Source: an uncultured Actinomycetes bacterium (GTDB taxonomy: Bacteria; Actinomycetota; Actinomycetes; Actinomycetales; Microbacteriaceae). Taken from it: a DNA stretch of 33,700 nucleotides. How positions within the stretch are numbered: position 1 is the first letter of the stretch; every line of letters starts with the position of its first letter. Below the pieces are notes generated by a model. The model was not told the DNA's origin. It was given only the letters and a program-made list of their open reading frames with translations, and did no database searches. Of the stretch, positions 14,202 through 21,388 are shown one piece after another. The stretch spans positions 1 through 33,700 of the forward strand of contig CAIXMB010000058.1 of assembly GCA_903920435.1 (NCBI GenBank). The letters are read 5' to 3'. A program made the position numbers and the translations under genes.

Positions 14202-15379
14202 GCCACCTCGCGCACAACTACCACCCGCTCGAGGTCACCGTCGAGTCGGGCGAGGGCGCGTGGGTCACCGACGTGACCGGGCGGCGCTACCTCGACTGCC
14301 TCGCGGCCTACTCGGCCGTGAACTTCGGCCACGGGCATCCGGCCCTCGTCGCGGCCGCGAAGGCGCAGCTCGACCGCATCACGCTCACGAGCCGCGCGTT
14401 CAACAACGACCAGCTCGAGCCGTTCGCGGCGGCGCTCGCCGCGCTCGCCGGCAAGGACATGGTGCTGCCCATGAACACCGGCGCGGAGGCCGTCGAGTCG
14501 GCGATCAAGGTCGCCAGGGCCTGGGGCTACCGCGTGAAGGGCGTGCCCGCAGACCGGGCCACGATCATCGTCGCCGACGGCAACTTCCACGGTCGCACGA
14601 CCACGATCATCAGCTTCTCGAACGACGAGCAGGCGCGCGCGGACTTCGGCCCGTTCACCCCGGGCTTCGTGAGCGTGCCGTACGGCGACATCGCGGCGCT
14701 CGAGGCCGCCATCGACGACACCACGGTCGCGGTGCTGCTCGAGCCCATTCAGGGCGAGGCGGGCATCATCGTTCCGCCGGCCGAGTACCTGCCCGCCGTG
14801 CGCGCCCTGACCACCGAGCGCAACGTGCTGTTCATCGCCGACGAGATCCAGTCGGGTCTCGGCCGCACGGGGGCGACGTTCCAGTGCGACAACGCGGGCG
14901 TCGTGCCCGACCTCTACCTGCTCGGCAAGGCGCTCGGCGGCGGCATCGTGCCGGTGAGCGCCGTCGTCGGCAACGCCGACATCCTCGGAGTACTGCGCCC
15001 CGGCGAGCACGGCTCCACCTTCGGCGGCAATCCGCTGGCCTCCGCCGTGGGCCACGCCGTGGTCGACCTGCTCGCCACCGGCGAGATGCAGGAGCGCGCA
15101 CGGATGCTCGGCGAGCGGCTGCAGGCGCGCCTGCGCCTGCTCCTCGGCCACGGAATCGTCGCCGTGCGTGGCGCGGGCCTCTGGGCCGGGATCGACGTCG
15201 ACCCCGGTCTCGCCACCGGCCGGGTGGTGTGCGAGAAGCTCGCCGAGCGCGGGGTGCTCGCGAAAGACACCCACGGGTCGACGATCCGGCTCGCGCCGCC
15301 CATCGTCGTGTCGCCCGAGGACCTGGATTGGGCGGTCGACCAGCTCGAGGCCGTGCTGCAGGAGCTCGGCGCCGCCTAG
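14198..15379 (+). CDS. rocD: Ornithine-oxo-acid transaminase
   Basis: 393 aa, PLP fold-type I class III aminotransferase. Converts ornithine and 2-oxoglutarate to glutamate-5-semialdehyde and glutamate. Visible: GRRYLDCLAAYSAVNFGHGH, the PLP-phosphate loop MNTGAEAVESAIK, LEPIQGEAGI, FIADEIQSGLGRTG (Asp contacting the PLP nitrogen), and the Schiff-base Lys244 in LLGKALGGG. Length is normal for the family. ATG 14198 overlaps the upstream stop as ATGA. The semialdehyde cyclises to P5C, which putA can oxidise. Its TAG stop shares CTAG (15376-15379) with the convergent ROK gene stop. Confidence 0.93.
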   Translation: MSHLAHNYHPLEVTVESGEGAWVTDVTGRRYLDCLAAYSAVNFGHGHPALVAAAKAQLDRITLTSRAFNNDQLEPFAAALAALAGKDMVLPMNTGAEAVESAIKVARAWGYRVKGVPADRATIIVADGNFHGRTTTIISFSNDEQARADFGPFTPGFVSVPYGDIAALEAAIDDTTVAVLLEPIQGEAGIIVPPAEYLPAVRALTTERNVLFIADEIQSGLGRTGATFQCDNAGVVPDLYLLGKALGGGIVPVSAVVGNADILGVLRPGEHGSTFGGNPLASAVGHAVVDLLATGEMQERARMLGERLQARLRLLLGHGIVAVRGAGLWAGIDVDPGLATGRVVCEKLAERGVLAKDTHGSTIRLAPPIVVSPEDLDWAVDQLEAVLQELGAA

Positions 15380-16518
15380 CGGTCGAGCACGTAGCGCTGG
15401 ATGGCCAGCACCGCCGCGCCGCGGCACCACTCGGTGTTGTCGCCGGGGGTGGAGACCAGGGCGAGCGGGGTGGCGCGCGGGTCACGGTGCTGGGCGATGC
15501 CCTCCTGGATCGCGTCGCGCGCGACCTCGACGAGGCCCACCCCCTCGCCACCCAGCACGATGAGGCGCGGGGTGGTGAGGTTGGCGATCGCGGCGAGGAG
15601 CGTTCCGAGACCGCGGCCCGCGTCGTCGACGAGGCGCTTGGCGGCGGGCTCACCGTCGGCGGCGAGCGCCATCGCCTCGTCGTAGTCGACGGGGCGGCCG
15701 AGCGCTGCCGAGACGTTGGCGACGATCGCGCCCTGCTCGAGCACACTCTTGGCGCATCCGCGGTGGCCGGAGGGGCACACCGGGCCGTACGGGTCGAGCG
15801 GCCAATGGCCCACGAGCCCGATTCCGGAGTCGTCGCTCACGACGATCTCGTCGTGCAGGACCAGGCCGAAGCCGATGCCCGCCCCGAGCGTGAGCACGGC
15901 GAAGTCGTTGACACCGCGGCCGGCGCCGAACCAGTGCTCGTACTCGGTGAAGGCGACGAGGTCGTTGTCGACGACGGTCGGCAGGCCGGTGCGCTCCTCG
16001 AGCATCGGTCCCAGCGGAACGTCCGACCACTCGAGGAAGGGCGCGCTGCGCACGAGGCCGTGCTCACCCACGAGGCCGCCGATGCCCACGCCGAGCGCGG
16101 TCACCGAGTCGACGCGGCCCGACAGCGTGCGCGCCACCCCGGCGATCGTATCGGCCACCGAATCGGGGTCGCGCGAGTCGAGTCGCACGGTGAGCGAGTC
16201 GAGGACGGTGGCGCGCAGGTCGGTCACGACGCCGAGCACCTCGTCGGCGGTCAGCTTCATCCCGATGAAGTGGCGCGAGGAGGGCACGACGTCGAGAAGC
16301 CGGGAGGGTCGCCCCGCACGGCCGTCAGCGCGCTCGCCGACCTCCACGAGCAGGCCCGCGTCGATGAGGGGAGTGCTGAGGCGGGTGAGCGACCCGGCGG
16401 AGAGGTCGAGCCGGCGGGCGATCTCCGAGCGCGAGATGGGTCCGTGGATGAGCACCTCCAGCGCCACGGCGAGGGAGGCGCCGCCGTCGTGGGTCCACGG
16501 GGATGTCGTGATGCGCAA
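15376..16518 (-). CDS. ROK-family transcriptional repressor
   Basis: 380 aa: N-terminal winged HTH (about 10-75, HGPISRSEIARRLDLSAGSL) and a ROK sugar-kinase-like domain (GVGIGGLVGEHGLVRSAPFL, VVDNDLVAFTEYEHWFGAG, LTLGAGIGFGLV). It should sense a sugar and control the divergent alpha-1,6-glucan operon. Oddity: the zinc motif, normally CxCGxxGCxE, reads CPSGHRGCAK, so one cysteine ligand is serine and the Glu is lysine. The start chosen is TTG 16518 (MRITTSPWTHDGG) because GAGGAAGGAG ends 4 bases upstream; the frame is open to an ATG at 16593, but that would run through the promoter and operator. Start moderately sure. Confidence 0.85.
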   Translation of the reverse strand: MRITTSPWTHDGGASLAVALEVLIHGPISRSEIARRLDLSAGSLTRLSTPLIDAGLLVEVGERADGRAGRPSRLLDVVPSSRHFIGMKLTADEVLGVVTDLRATVLDSLTVRLDSRDPDSVADTIAGVARTLSGRVDSVTALGVGIGGLVGEHGLVRSAPFLEWSDVPLGPMLEERTGLPTVVDNDLVAFTEYEHWFGAGRGVNDFAVLTLGAGIGFGLVLHDEIVVSDDSGIGLVGHWPLDPYGPVCPSGHRGCAKSVLEQGAIVANVSAALGRPVDYDEAMALAADGEPAAKRLVDDAGRGLGTLLAAIANLTTPRLIVLGGEGVGLVEVARDAIQEGIAQHRDPRATPLALVSTPGDNTEWCRGAAVLAIQRYVLDR

Positions 16519-16522
16519 CGGG

Positions 16523-16532
16523 CTCCTTCCTC
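16523..16532 (-). promoter_or_regulatory. Ribosome binding site deciding the ROK start
   Basis: GAGGAAGGAG on the minus strand, followed by CCCG and TTG 16518. It is the strongest Shine-Dalgarno sequence near the gene and supports the TTG start. Confidence 0.55.
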
Positions 16533-16543
16533 GCGACCTGCAC

Positions 16544-16570
16544 AGTCTATTCGTTTTGCGACTGAACGAA
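16544..16570 (-). promoter_or_regulatory. ROK gene -10 and adjoining operator
   Basis: TAGACT (16549-16544, minus strand) is a good -10. Directly upstream is the inverted repeat TTCGTT (16550-16555) / AACGAA (16565-16570) with a 9-base spacer. The repeat lies where the -35 to -10 spacer would be, so binding would block transcription of the ROK gene (autoregulation). Its left part TTCGTTTTGC resembles the second operator at 16613. Confidence 0.5.
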
Positions 16571-16602
16571 ACCCGTGGTTTTGAGTCGCCCAAAGTCGAA
16601 GA

Positions 16603-16633
16603 TTGACACTAATTACTTTTGCTGTAAAACTAA
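16603..16633 (+). promoter_or_regulatory. Promoter and ROK operator of the alpha-1,6-glucan operon
   Basis: A perfect -35 TTGACA (16603-16608), 16 bases, then TAAAAC (16625-16630). TTACTTTT (16613-16620) and AAAACTAA (16626-16633) form an 8-bp inverted repeat with one mismatch and a 5-base centre, covering the spacer and -10. The half-site AAAACTAA recalls XylR-type ROK operators (TTAGTTT...AAACTAA). A bound repressor would occlude RNA polymerase. Confidence 0.6.
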
Positions 16634-16682
16634 CCCCAGCACCCCCGCCCGCACCTGGGCAAGACTGCTCACACTCACCGAA

Positions 16683-16688
16683 GAGGAG
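16683..16688 (+). promoter_or_regulatory. Shine-Dalgarno site of the binding-protein gene
   Basis: GAGGAG with a 7-base spacer to ATG 16696. Unlike most first genes in this window, this one has a real leader of about 60 bases. Confidence 0.7.
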
Positions 16689-16695
16689 AATCGCA

Positions 16696-17973
16696 ATGAA
16701 GCGTTCACGTTTGATCGCCGCAACCGCGGTGGCGGCATCCCTGGCCCTCGTGGCCACGGGCTGCGCCGCGACCGGCGGCGACGAAGGCTCGTCAGACGAG
16801 CCGGTCACCATCACGTTCTGGGGCTCGTACGGCAACGGAGGCAACTCCGCCCAGCAGGATGTGCTCAACGACACCCTGATCCCCGCGTTCGAGGCCGAGC
16901 ACCCGAACATCACCGTGCAGTACGTCGACGTACCCTACGACGACCTGCTCCAGAAGCTCACCACGAGCGCCGCCGGTGACGAGCTCCCCGACCTCGTGCG
17001 CGCCGACCTGGGCTGGGTGCCCAAGTTCGCGGACCTCGGAGTGCTCGTGCCGCTCTCGCAGGCGATGCCCGACTTCCAGGAGCTCGCCGACGCGACCTTC
17101 CCCGGCGTGCTCTCCACGAACCTGTGGAAGGGCGACTACTACGGGCTGCCGCTCGACACGAACACCCGCGTGCTCATCACGAGCCAGGCCGCCCTGGACG
17201 CGGCAGGCCTGGATGCGCCGCCCGCCACCTTCGCCGACCTCGAGAAGGCGGCCGGCACCCTCGAGGGCACGGGCATCTCGCTCTTCGCCGACGGCGGCCT
17301 GGGCGCCTGGAACATCTCGCCGTGGATCTGGTCGGGCGGCGGTGCGATCACCGACGACGACATGACGACGGCGAGCGGCTACCTCGACGGCGCCAAGACC
17401 GTCGCGACCGTGCAGATGCTCGTCGACCTCTACCAGGCCGGCCAGATCTCGACCGGCATCACGGGTAACGCGGGAGCGACCTCCACCGCCGAGGGCCTGC
17501 CGGGCAACAACTACGCGACGATCTTCGACGGACCGTGGATGAACGGCATCTGGGCAGACCAGTTCCCCGACTTCCAGCCCATCTACGCGCCCATCCCCGC
17601 CGGGGACGGCGGCTCGGTGAGCGTCGTCGGCGGCGAGGACATCGTGCTCACCGCGTCGTCGAAGCACCAGGAGGCGGCGATGGAGTTCATCCGCTTCACG
17701 CAGACCGAGCAGTTCCAAATGGCGCTCGTGCCGACCGGCCAGCTCACCGTCATCAAGGACTTCGGTGACGAGCAGGTCGCGACCGTGCCCTACCTGAAGG
17801 TCTTCACCGACCAGCTCGCCACCGCGAAGGCGCGCCTCGCGATCCCGCAGGGCTCGGAGGTCGACACGATCCTCAACGAGGAGCTGGTGCCGGCGTTCGA
17901 GGGCACCGTCACGGTCAAGGAGGCCCTGGGCAACGCGGCCAAGCGCATCGACGAGCTCCTGGCGGAGCAGTAG
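16696..17973 (+). CDS. ABC transporter substrate-binding lipoprotein (sugar, family 1)
   Basis: 425 aa. Signal peptide MKRSRLIAATAVAASLALVA and lipobox ending at Cys23 (LVATGC), so it is lipid-anchored outside the membrane. Mature start VTITFWGSYGN and later YGLPLDTNTRVLITSQAALD, TFADLEKAA and ATIFDGPWMNGIWA are typical of MalE-like carbohydrate binding proteins (SBP_bac_1). First gene of the operon, behind a ROK-controlled promoter, with a clear Shine-Dalgarno site. The two glycosidases downstream point to isomaltooligosaccharides or cyclic isomaltooligosaccharides as ligand. Only a hairless 3-base gap separates it from the first permease. Confidence 0.93.
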   Translation: MKRSRLIAATAVAASLALVATGCAATGGDEGSSDEPVTITFWGSYGNGGNSAQQDVLNDTLIPAFEAEHPNITVQYVDVPYDDLLQKLTTSAAGDELPDLVRADLGWVPKFADLGVLVPLSQAMPDFQELADATFPGVLSTNLWKGDYYGLPLDTNTRVLITSQAALDAAGLDAPPATFADLEKAAGTLEGTGISLFADGGLGAWNISPWIWSGGGAITDDDMTTASGYLDGAKTVATVQMLVDLYQAGQISTGITGNAGATSTAEGLPGNNYATIFDGPWMNGIWADQFPDFQPIYAPIPAGDGGSVSVVGGEDIVLTASSKHQEAAMEFIRFTQTEQFQMALVPTGQLTVIKDFGDEQVATVPYLKVFTDQLATAKARLAIPQGSEVDTILNEELVPAFEGTVTVKEALGNAAKRIDELLAEQ

Positions 17974-17976
17974 CGC

Positions 17977-18954
17977 GTGACCATCACCACTCTGGGCGAG
18001 AGCCTGGGCACGGATGCCGCGGGGCAGGTCCCCGTGGCATCCGTGCCGCCCGCCCGCCAGCGCCGCCGGTCCGCCACGCGGGCCGGGATAGTCCCGTACC
18101 TGTTCATCGCCCCGGGGCTCGCCCTGTTCGCGCTCACCGTGCTCTACCCCACGTTCCAGGCGTTCCAGCTCAGCTTCTTCGACTGGAAGCTCGTCGCGAG
18201 CGCGAGCAAGTTCATCGGCCTCGACAACTACGTACGCGCCTTCCAGGACGACCACTTCTGGCTCTCGCTCAGCAACAGCGGCATCTACATGGTGCTCACC
18301 GTGGTGCCGCAGATCGTCATCGGGCTCGCGATCGCGCTCCTGCTCGCCCGCAAGAGCCCCACGCAGCCCCTCTTCCGGGTGCTGTTCTACCTGCCCGTCG
18401 TCACCAGCTGGGTAGTGGTATCCCTGCTCTTCAGGTTCCTGTTCTCGGATGACGGGCTCATCAACTTCACCCTCGGCGACTTCCTGCACCTGACCGACGG
18501 CTCGACCCCCTGGCTCGCCGACCGCTGGACGGCGCTGCTCGCGATCTGCGCCCTCGGCGTCTGGAAGGGCATCGGCTGGTCGATGATGATCTTCCTCGCC
18601 GCGCTGCAGGGGGTGCCCACCGCTCTGCTGGAGGCCGCCGAGATGGACGGCGCGAACCGCTGGCAGCGCTTCCGCGCCGTAACGGTGCCCGCGATCTGGC
18701 CCGCGCTGCTGTTCGTCACGGTCATGCTCGTGATCGGCGGGTTCAACGTCTTCGTCTCCGTCTACCTGATGACCGGCGGCGGCCCGGCCGGCCGCACCGA
18801 CGTGCTGCTCACCTACATGTACAGCCAGGCCTTCGAGAACCTCGACTTCGGCTACGGGTCGGCCATCGCCGTGCTGCTCACGATCATCGTGTTCGTGCTG
18901 TCTGTCGTTCAACTGCGGGTCTTCCGCGATCGCAATGGGGAGGGGGCACTGTGA
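17977..18954 (+). CDS. Sugar ABC transporter permease (MalF-like)
   Basis: 325 aa, GTG start 3 bases after the previous stop. A cytoplasmic N-terminal tail of about 40 residues is followed by six predicted membrane helices starting with YLFIAPGLALFALTVLYP. The EAA loop that docks the ATPase is EAAEMDGANRWQRFRAVTVP (about residues 226-245). The family is the CUT1 sugar importer type. No ATP-binding subunit is encoded in the operon, so a shared MsiK-type ATPase elsewhere is expected, as is usual in actinobacterial CUT1 systems. Confidence 0.93.
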   Translation: MTITTLGESLGTDAAGQVPVASVPPARQRRRSATRAGIVPYLFIAPGLALFALTVLYPTFQAFQLSFFDWKLVASASKFIGLDNYVRAFQDDHFWLSLSNSGIYMVLTVVPQIVIGLAIALLLARKSPTQPLFRVLFYLPVVTSWVVVSLLFRFLFSDDGLINFTLGDFLHLTDGSTPWLADRWTALLAICALGVWKGIGWSMMIFLAALQGVPTALLEAAEMDGANRWQRFRAVTVPAIWPALLFVTVMLVIGGFNVFVSVYLMTGGGPAGRTDVLLTYMYSQAFENLDFGYGSAIAVLLTIIVFVLSVVQLRVFRDRNGEGAL

Positions 18955-19796
18955 GGCGCTCACGCTGGGCGGCGCTGCCCGCCGCCGCACGAATCATCCT
19001 GCTGTCGGTCGGGGCGATCATCATGATCATCCCCTTCCTCTACATGGTCTCCACGTCGTTCAAGACGGCGACCTACGTGTTCACCACCCCGCCCGAGTTC
19101 ATCCCCGACCCCGCCACCACTGCCAACTACGAGCAGGCGTTCTCGACGGGCGACTTCGGCAGGTACTTCCTCAACTCGCTCATCGTCGCGACGATCTCCA
19201 CGGCGATCTCGCTGCTCGTGAGCTCGATGATGGCGTACGCCTTCGCGCGCTTCACGTTCCGCGGCAAGGAGGCGATCTTCCGCGTGCTGCTGCTCGGCCT
19301 CATGATCCCCGCGATCATGCTGATCATCCCGCAGTTCATCCTCGCGAAGAACCTGCACCTGCTCGACTCGCTCGGCGGCCTCATCCTGTTCTACGTCGCG
19401 GGGTCGCTCTCGCTCAACACGTTCCTACTGCGCGGCTTCTTCGAGTCGATCCCCGCGGAGCTCGACCAGGCGATGCAGGTCGACGGCGCGGGGGCGTGGC
19501 GGCGCTACTGGCGGCTGGCACTGCCGCTGGCCAAGCCGGGGCTCGCCACGGCGACGATCTTCACCTTCCTCGCCTGCTGGGACGAGTTCACCCTCGCCCT
19601 CACCCTCACGAACTCGCCGGAGAACCAGACGCTGCCGATCGCGATCCGGCTGTTCGCCGGGTCGGGCAACAACGCGGTGCAGTGGGGGCTCGTGTTCGCG
19701 GCATCCGTCATCGCCGTGGTTCCGGTGATCATCGTGTTCCTCGTGTTCCAGCGGTACTTCGTGCAGGGCCTCACCTCGGGAGCGATCAAGGGATGA
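18951..19796 (+). CDS. Sugar ABC transporter permease (MalG-like)
   Basis: 281 aa, GTG overlapping the preceding stop as GTGA. Six membrane helices; first is IILLSVGAIIMIIPFLYMVS followed by the conserved TSFK. The EAA-like loop is ELDQAMQVDGAGAWRRYWRL with the downstream LPLAKPGLA. Partner of the upstream permease. The stop overlaps the GH66 gene start as ATGA, so translation of transporter and enzyme is coupled. Confidence 0.93.
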   Translation: MRRSRWAALPAAARIILLSVGAIIMIIPFLYMVSTSFKTATYVFTTPPEFIPDPATTANYEQAFSTGDFGRYFLNSLIVATISTAISLLVSSMMAYAFARFTFRGKEAIFRVLLLGLMIPAIMLIIPQFILAKNLHLLDSLGGLILFYVAGSLSLNTFLLRGFFESIPAELDQAMQVDGAGAWRRYWRLALPLAKPGLATATIFTFLACWDEFTLALTLTNSPENQTLPIAIRLFAGSGNNAVQWGLVFAASVIAVVPVIIVFLVFQRYFVQGLTSGAIKG

Positions 19797-21388
19797 CCGA
19801 ACTACTTCCTCTCCGTTCGAGCTTCGCCACCGGTTCGCGAGTCGAGCTCGAGGTGCGCGGCGACCGTGCGCCCGGCGAGCTCACCGTGTGGCACCTCGGA
19901 GACCTCGTCGCGCGCAGGGACTACGACGGCGCCGAGCTCATCGATCTCGGCGAGCTGCCCGCGGGCGGCTACGGCATCGAGCTCGCGCAGGGCACGACCC
20001 TCACCCGCACGGCCGTCGAGGTGGGCGACGGCTCGCGCATGCGGTACGGCTTCGTCGTGGACTACGCGCCCGATCGCGACGTCTCGGGGGTCGCCGACCT
20101 CGCGCGGCGCCTGCACCTCACCGACATCCAGTTCTACGACTGGGCCTACCGGCACGCGGCACTTCTCGGGGGCGGCGAGGAGTACCGCGACGCCCTCGAC
20201 CAGCCCGTCGCGCTCTCGACCGTGCGCCGGCTCGTGGCCGCGCTGCGCGCCGTCGGCACCCGCTCGCTGGGCTACGCCGCGGTGTATGCGGCGGGACCTG
20301 CGGAGTGGGCGGACTGGGAGCACCGCGCCCTGCTCACCGCGTCGGGTGCGCCGTACTCCCTCGGCGACTTCCTGTTCATCGTCGACCCCGCTGCCGACGA
20401 CTGGCTCGCGAACTTCGGCGGCGACCTCAGCGCGGCCCTGGAGCAGATCGGCTTCGACGGCTTCCACCTCGACCAGTACGGCTACCCGAAGCGCGCGGTG
20501 CGCCCCGACGGGGTCGTCGTCGACGTGGCCGAGTCGTTCGTGACCCTCCTCGCGGCGTTGCGCGACCGTCTGCCGGATGCCCGGCTCGTGTTCAACAACG
20601 TCAACGACTTCCCCACCTGGCGCACGGCGCGCTCGCCGCAGGACGCGGTCTACATCGAGCCGTGGGCGCCCACGCTCACGCTCGGCGGTCTCGCCGAGGT
20701 GGTGACGCGCGCGCGCTCCGTGGCCGACGGCAAGCCCGTGGTGATGGCGGCGTACCAGCACGTCTACGACTCCGCCCCCGCGCGCGAGTCGGATCTCGCG
20801 ACGGCGTTCACCATGGCCGCACTGCACTCGCACGGTGCCACGCAGCTGCTCGCGGGGGAGGCGGACCGCATCCTCGTCGACCCGTACTACGTGCGCACCC
20901 ACGTGGTCGAGCCGTCGACCGCCGACCTGCTGCGGCGCTGGTACGACTTCCTCGTCGAGCACGACGAACTGCTCCTCGACCCGTCGATCGTCGACGTGAC
21001 CGCGTCGGTCGCGGGCCCCTACAACGACGACTGTGACGTGACCTACCCGTCGACGGCGGTCACCGAGGCGCCCGCGCCGGGTGCAGTCTGGCGGCGCATC
21101 ACCGAGTCGGCCGGGCGCACGGTGCTGCACCTCATCAATCTCGTGGGTCAGGACGACACCGTGTGGGATGCGCCGCGCCAGCAGCCGGGCGACACCGGCG
21201 TCGGCACCCTCCGCATCCGCCGACTGGGCGAGGCGGTGCCGCGCGTGCGCGTCGGCGACCCGGATGCCGGCGGACGCCTCGTCGACATCGCGGTGACGCT
21301 CGACGGCGACTACGCGACGGCGCAGCTGCCGCCCGTCGGCGTCTGGCAGCTCGTGCTCGTGGAACCCCGGGGGAAGGACCTCACATGA
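19793..21388 (+). CDS. GH66 glycoside hydrolase (dextranase / cycloisomaltooligosaccharide-acting), cytoplasmic
   Basis: 531 aa. GH66 landmarks: RYGFVVDYAP, TDIQFYDWAYRH, GFDGFHLDQYGYPK with nucleophile Asp227, RLVFNNVNDFP, and VYIEPWAP with acid/base Glu289. The 62-residue gap between the two is near that of characterised dextranases. The family hydrolyses alpha-1,6-glucan internally or makes/opens cyclic isomaltooligosaccharides. There is no signal peptide (start MTELLPLRSSFATGS) and no CBM35 insertion is evident, so it acts inside the cell on imported substrates; secreted dextranases are larger. ATGA overlaps on both sides lock it into the operon. Family firm; hydrolysis of cyclic or long isomaltooligosaccharides is inferred. 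Confidence 0.87.
   Translation: MTELLPLRSSFATGSRVELEVRGDRAPGELTVWHLGDLVARRDYDGAELIDLGELPAGGYGIELAQGTTLTRTAVEVGDGSRMRYGFVVDYAPDRDVSGVADLARRLHLTDIQFYDWAYRHAALLGGGEEYRDALDQPVALSTVRRLVAALRAVGTRSLGYAAVYAAGPAEWADWEHRALLTASGAPYSLGDFLFIVDPAADDWLANFGGDLSAALEQIGFDGFHLDQYGYPKRAVRPDGVVVDVAESFVTLLAALRDRLPDARLVFNNVNDFPTWRTARSPQDAVYIEPWAPTLTLGGLAEVVTRARSVADGKPVVMAAYQHVYDSAPARESDLATAFTMAALHSHGATQLLAGEADRILVDPYYVRTHVVEPSTADLLRRWYDFLVEHDELLLDPSIVDVTASVAGPYNDDCDVTYPSTAVTEAPAPGAVWRRITESAGRTVLHLINLVGQDDTVWDAPRQQPGDTGVGTLRIRRLGEAVPRVRVGDPDAGGRLVDIAVTLDGDYATAQLPPVGVWQLVLVEPRGKDLT

Noticed and set aside
16519-16593. Upstream ATG start for the ROK repressor
   Set aside because: The extension covers the predicted -10 and operator; a strong Shine-Dalgarno site precedes TTG 16518.
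16792-18990. 732-residue minus-strand frame across the binding protein and permease
   Set aside because: Shadow frame; both sense genes have full family signatures.
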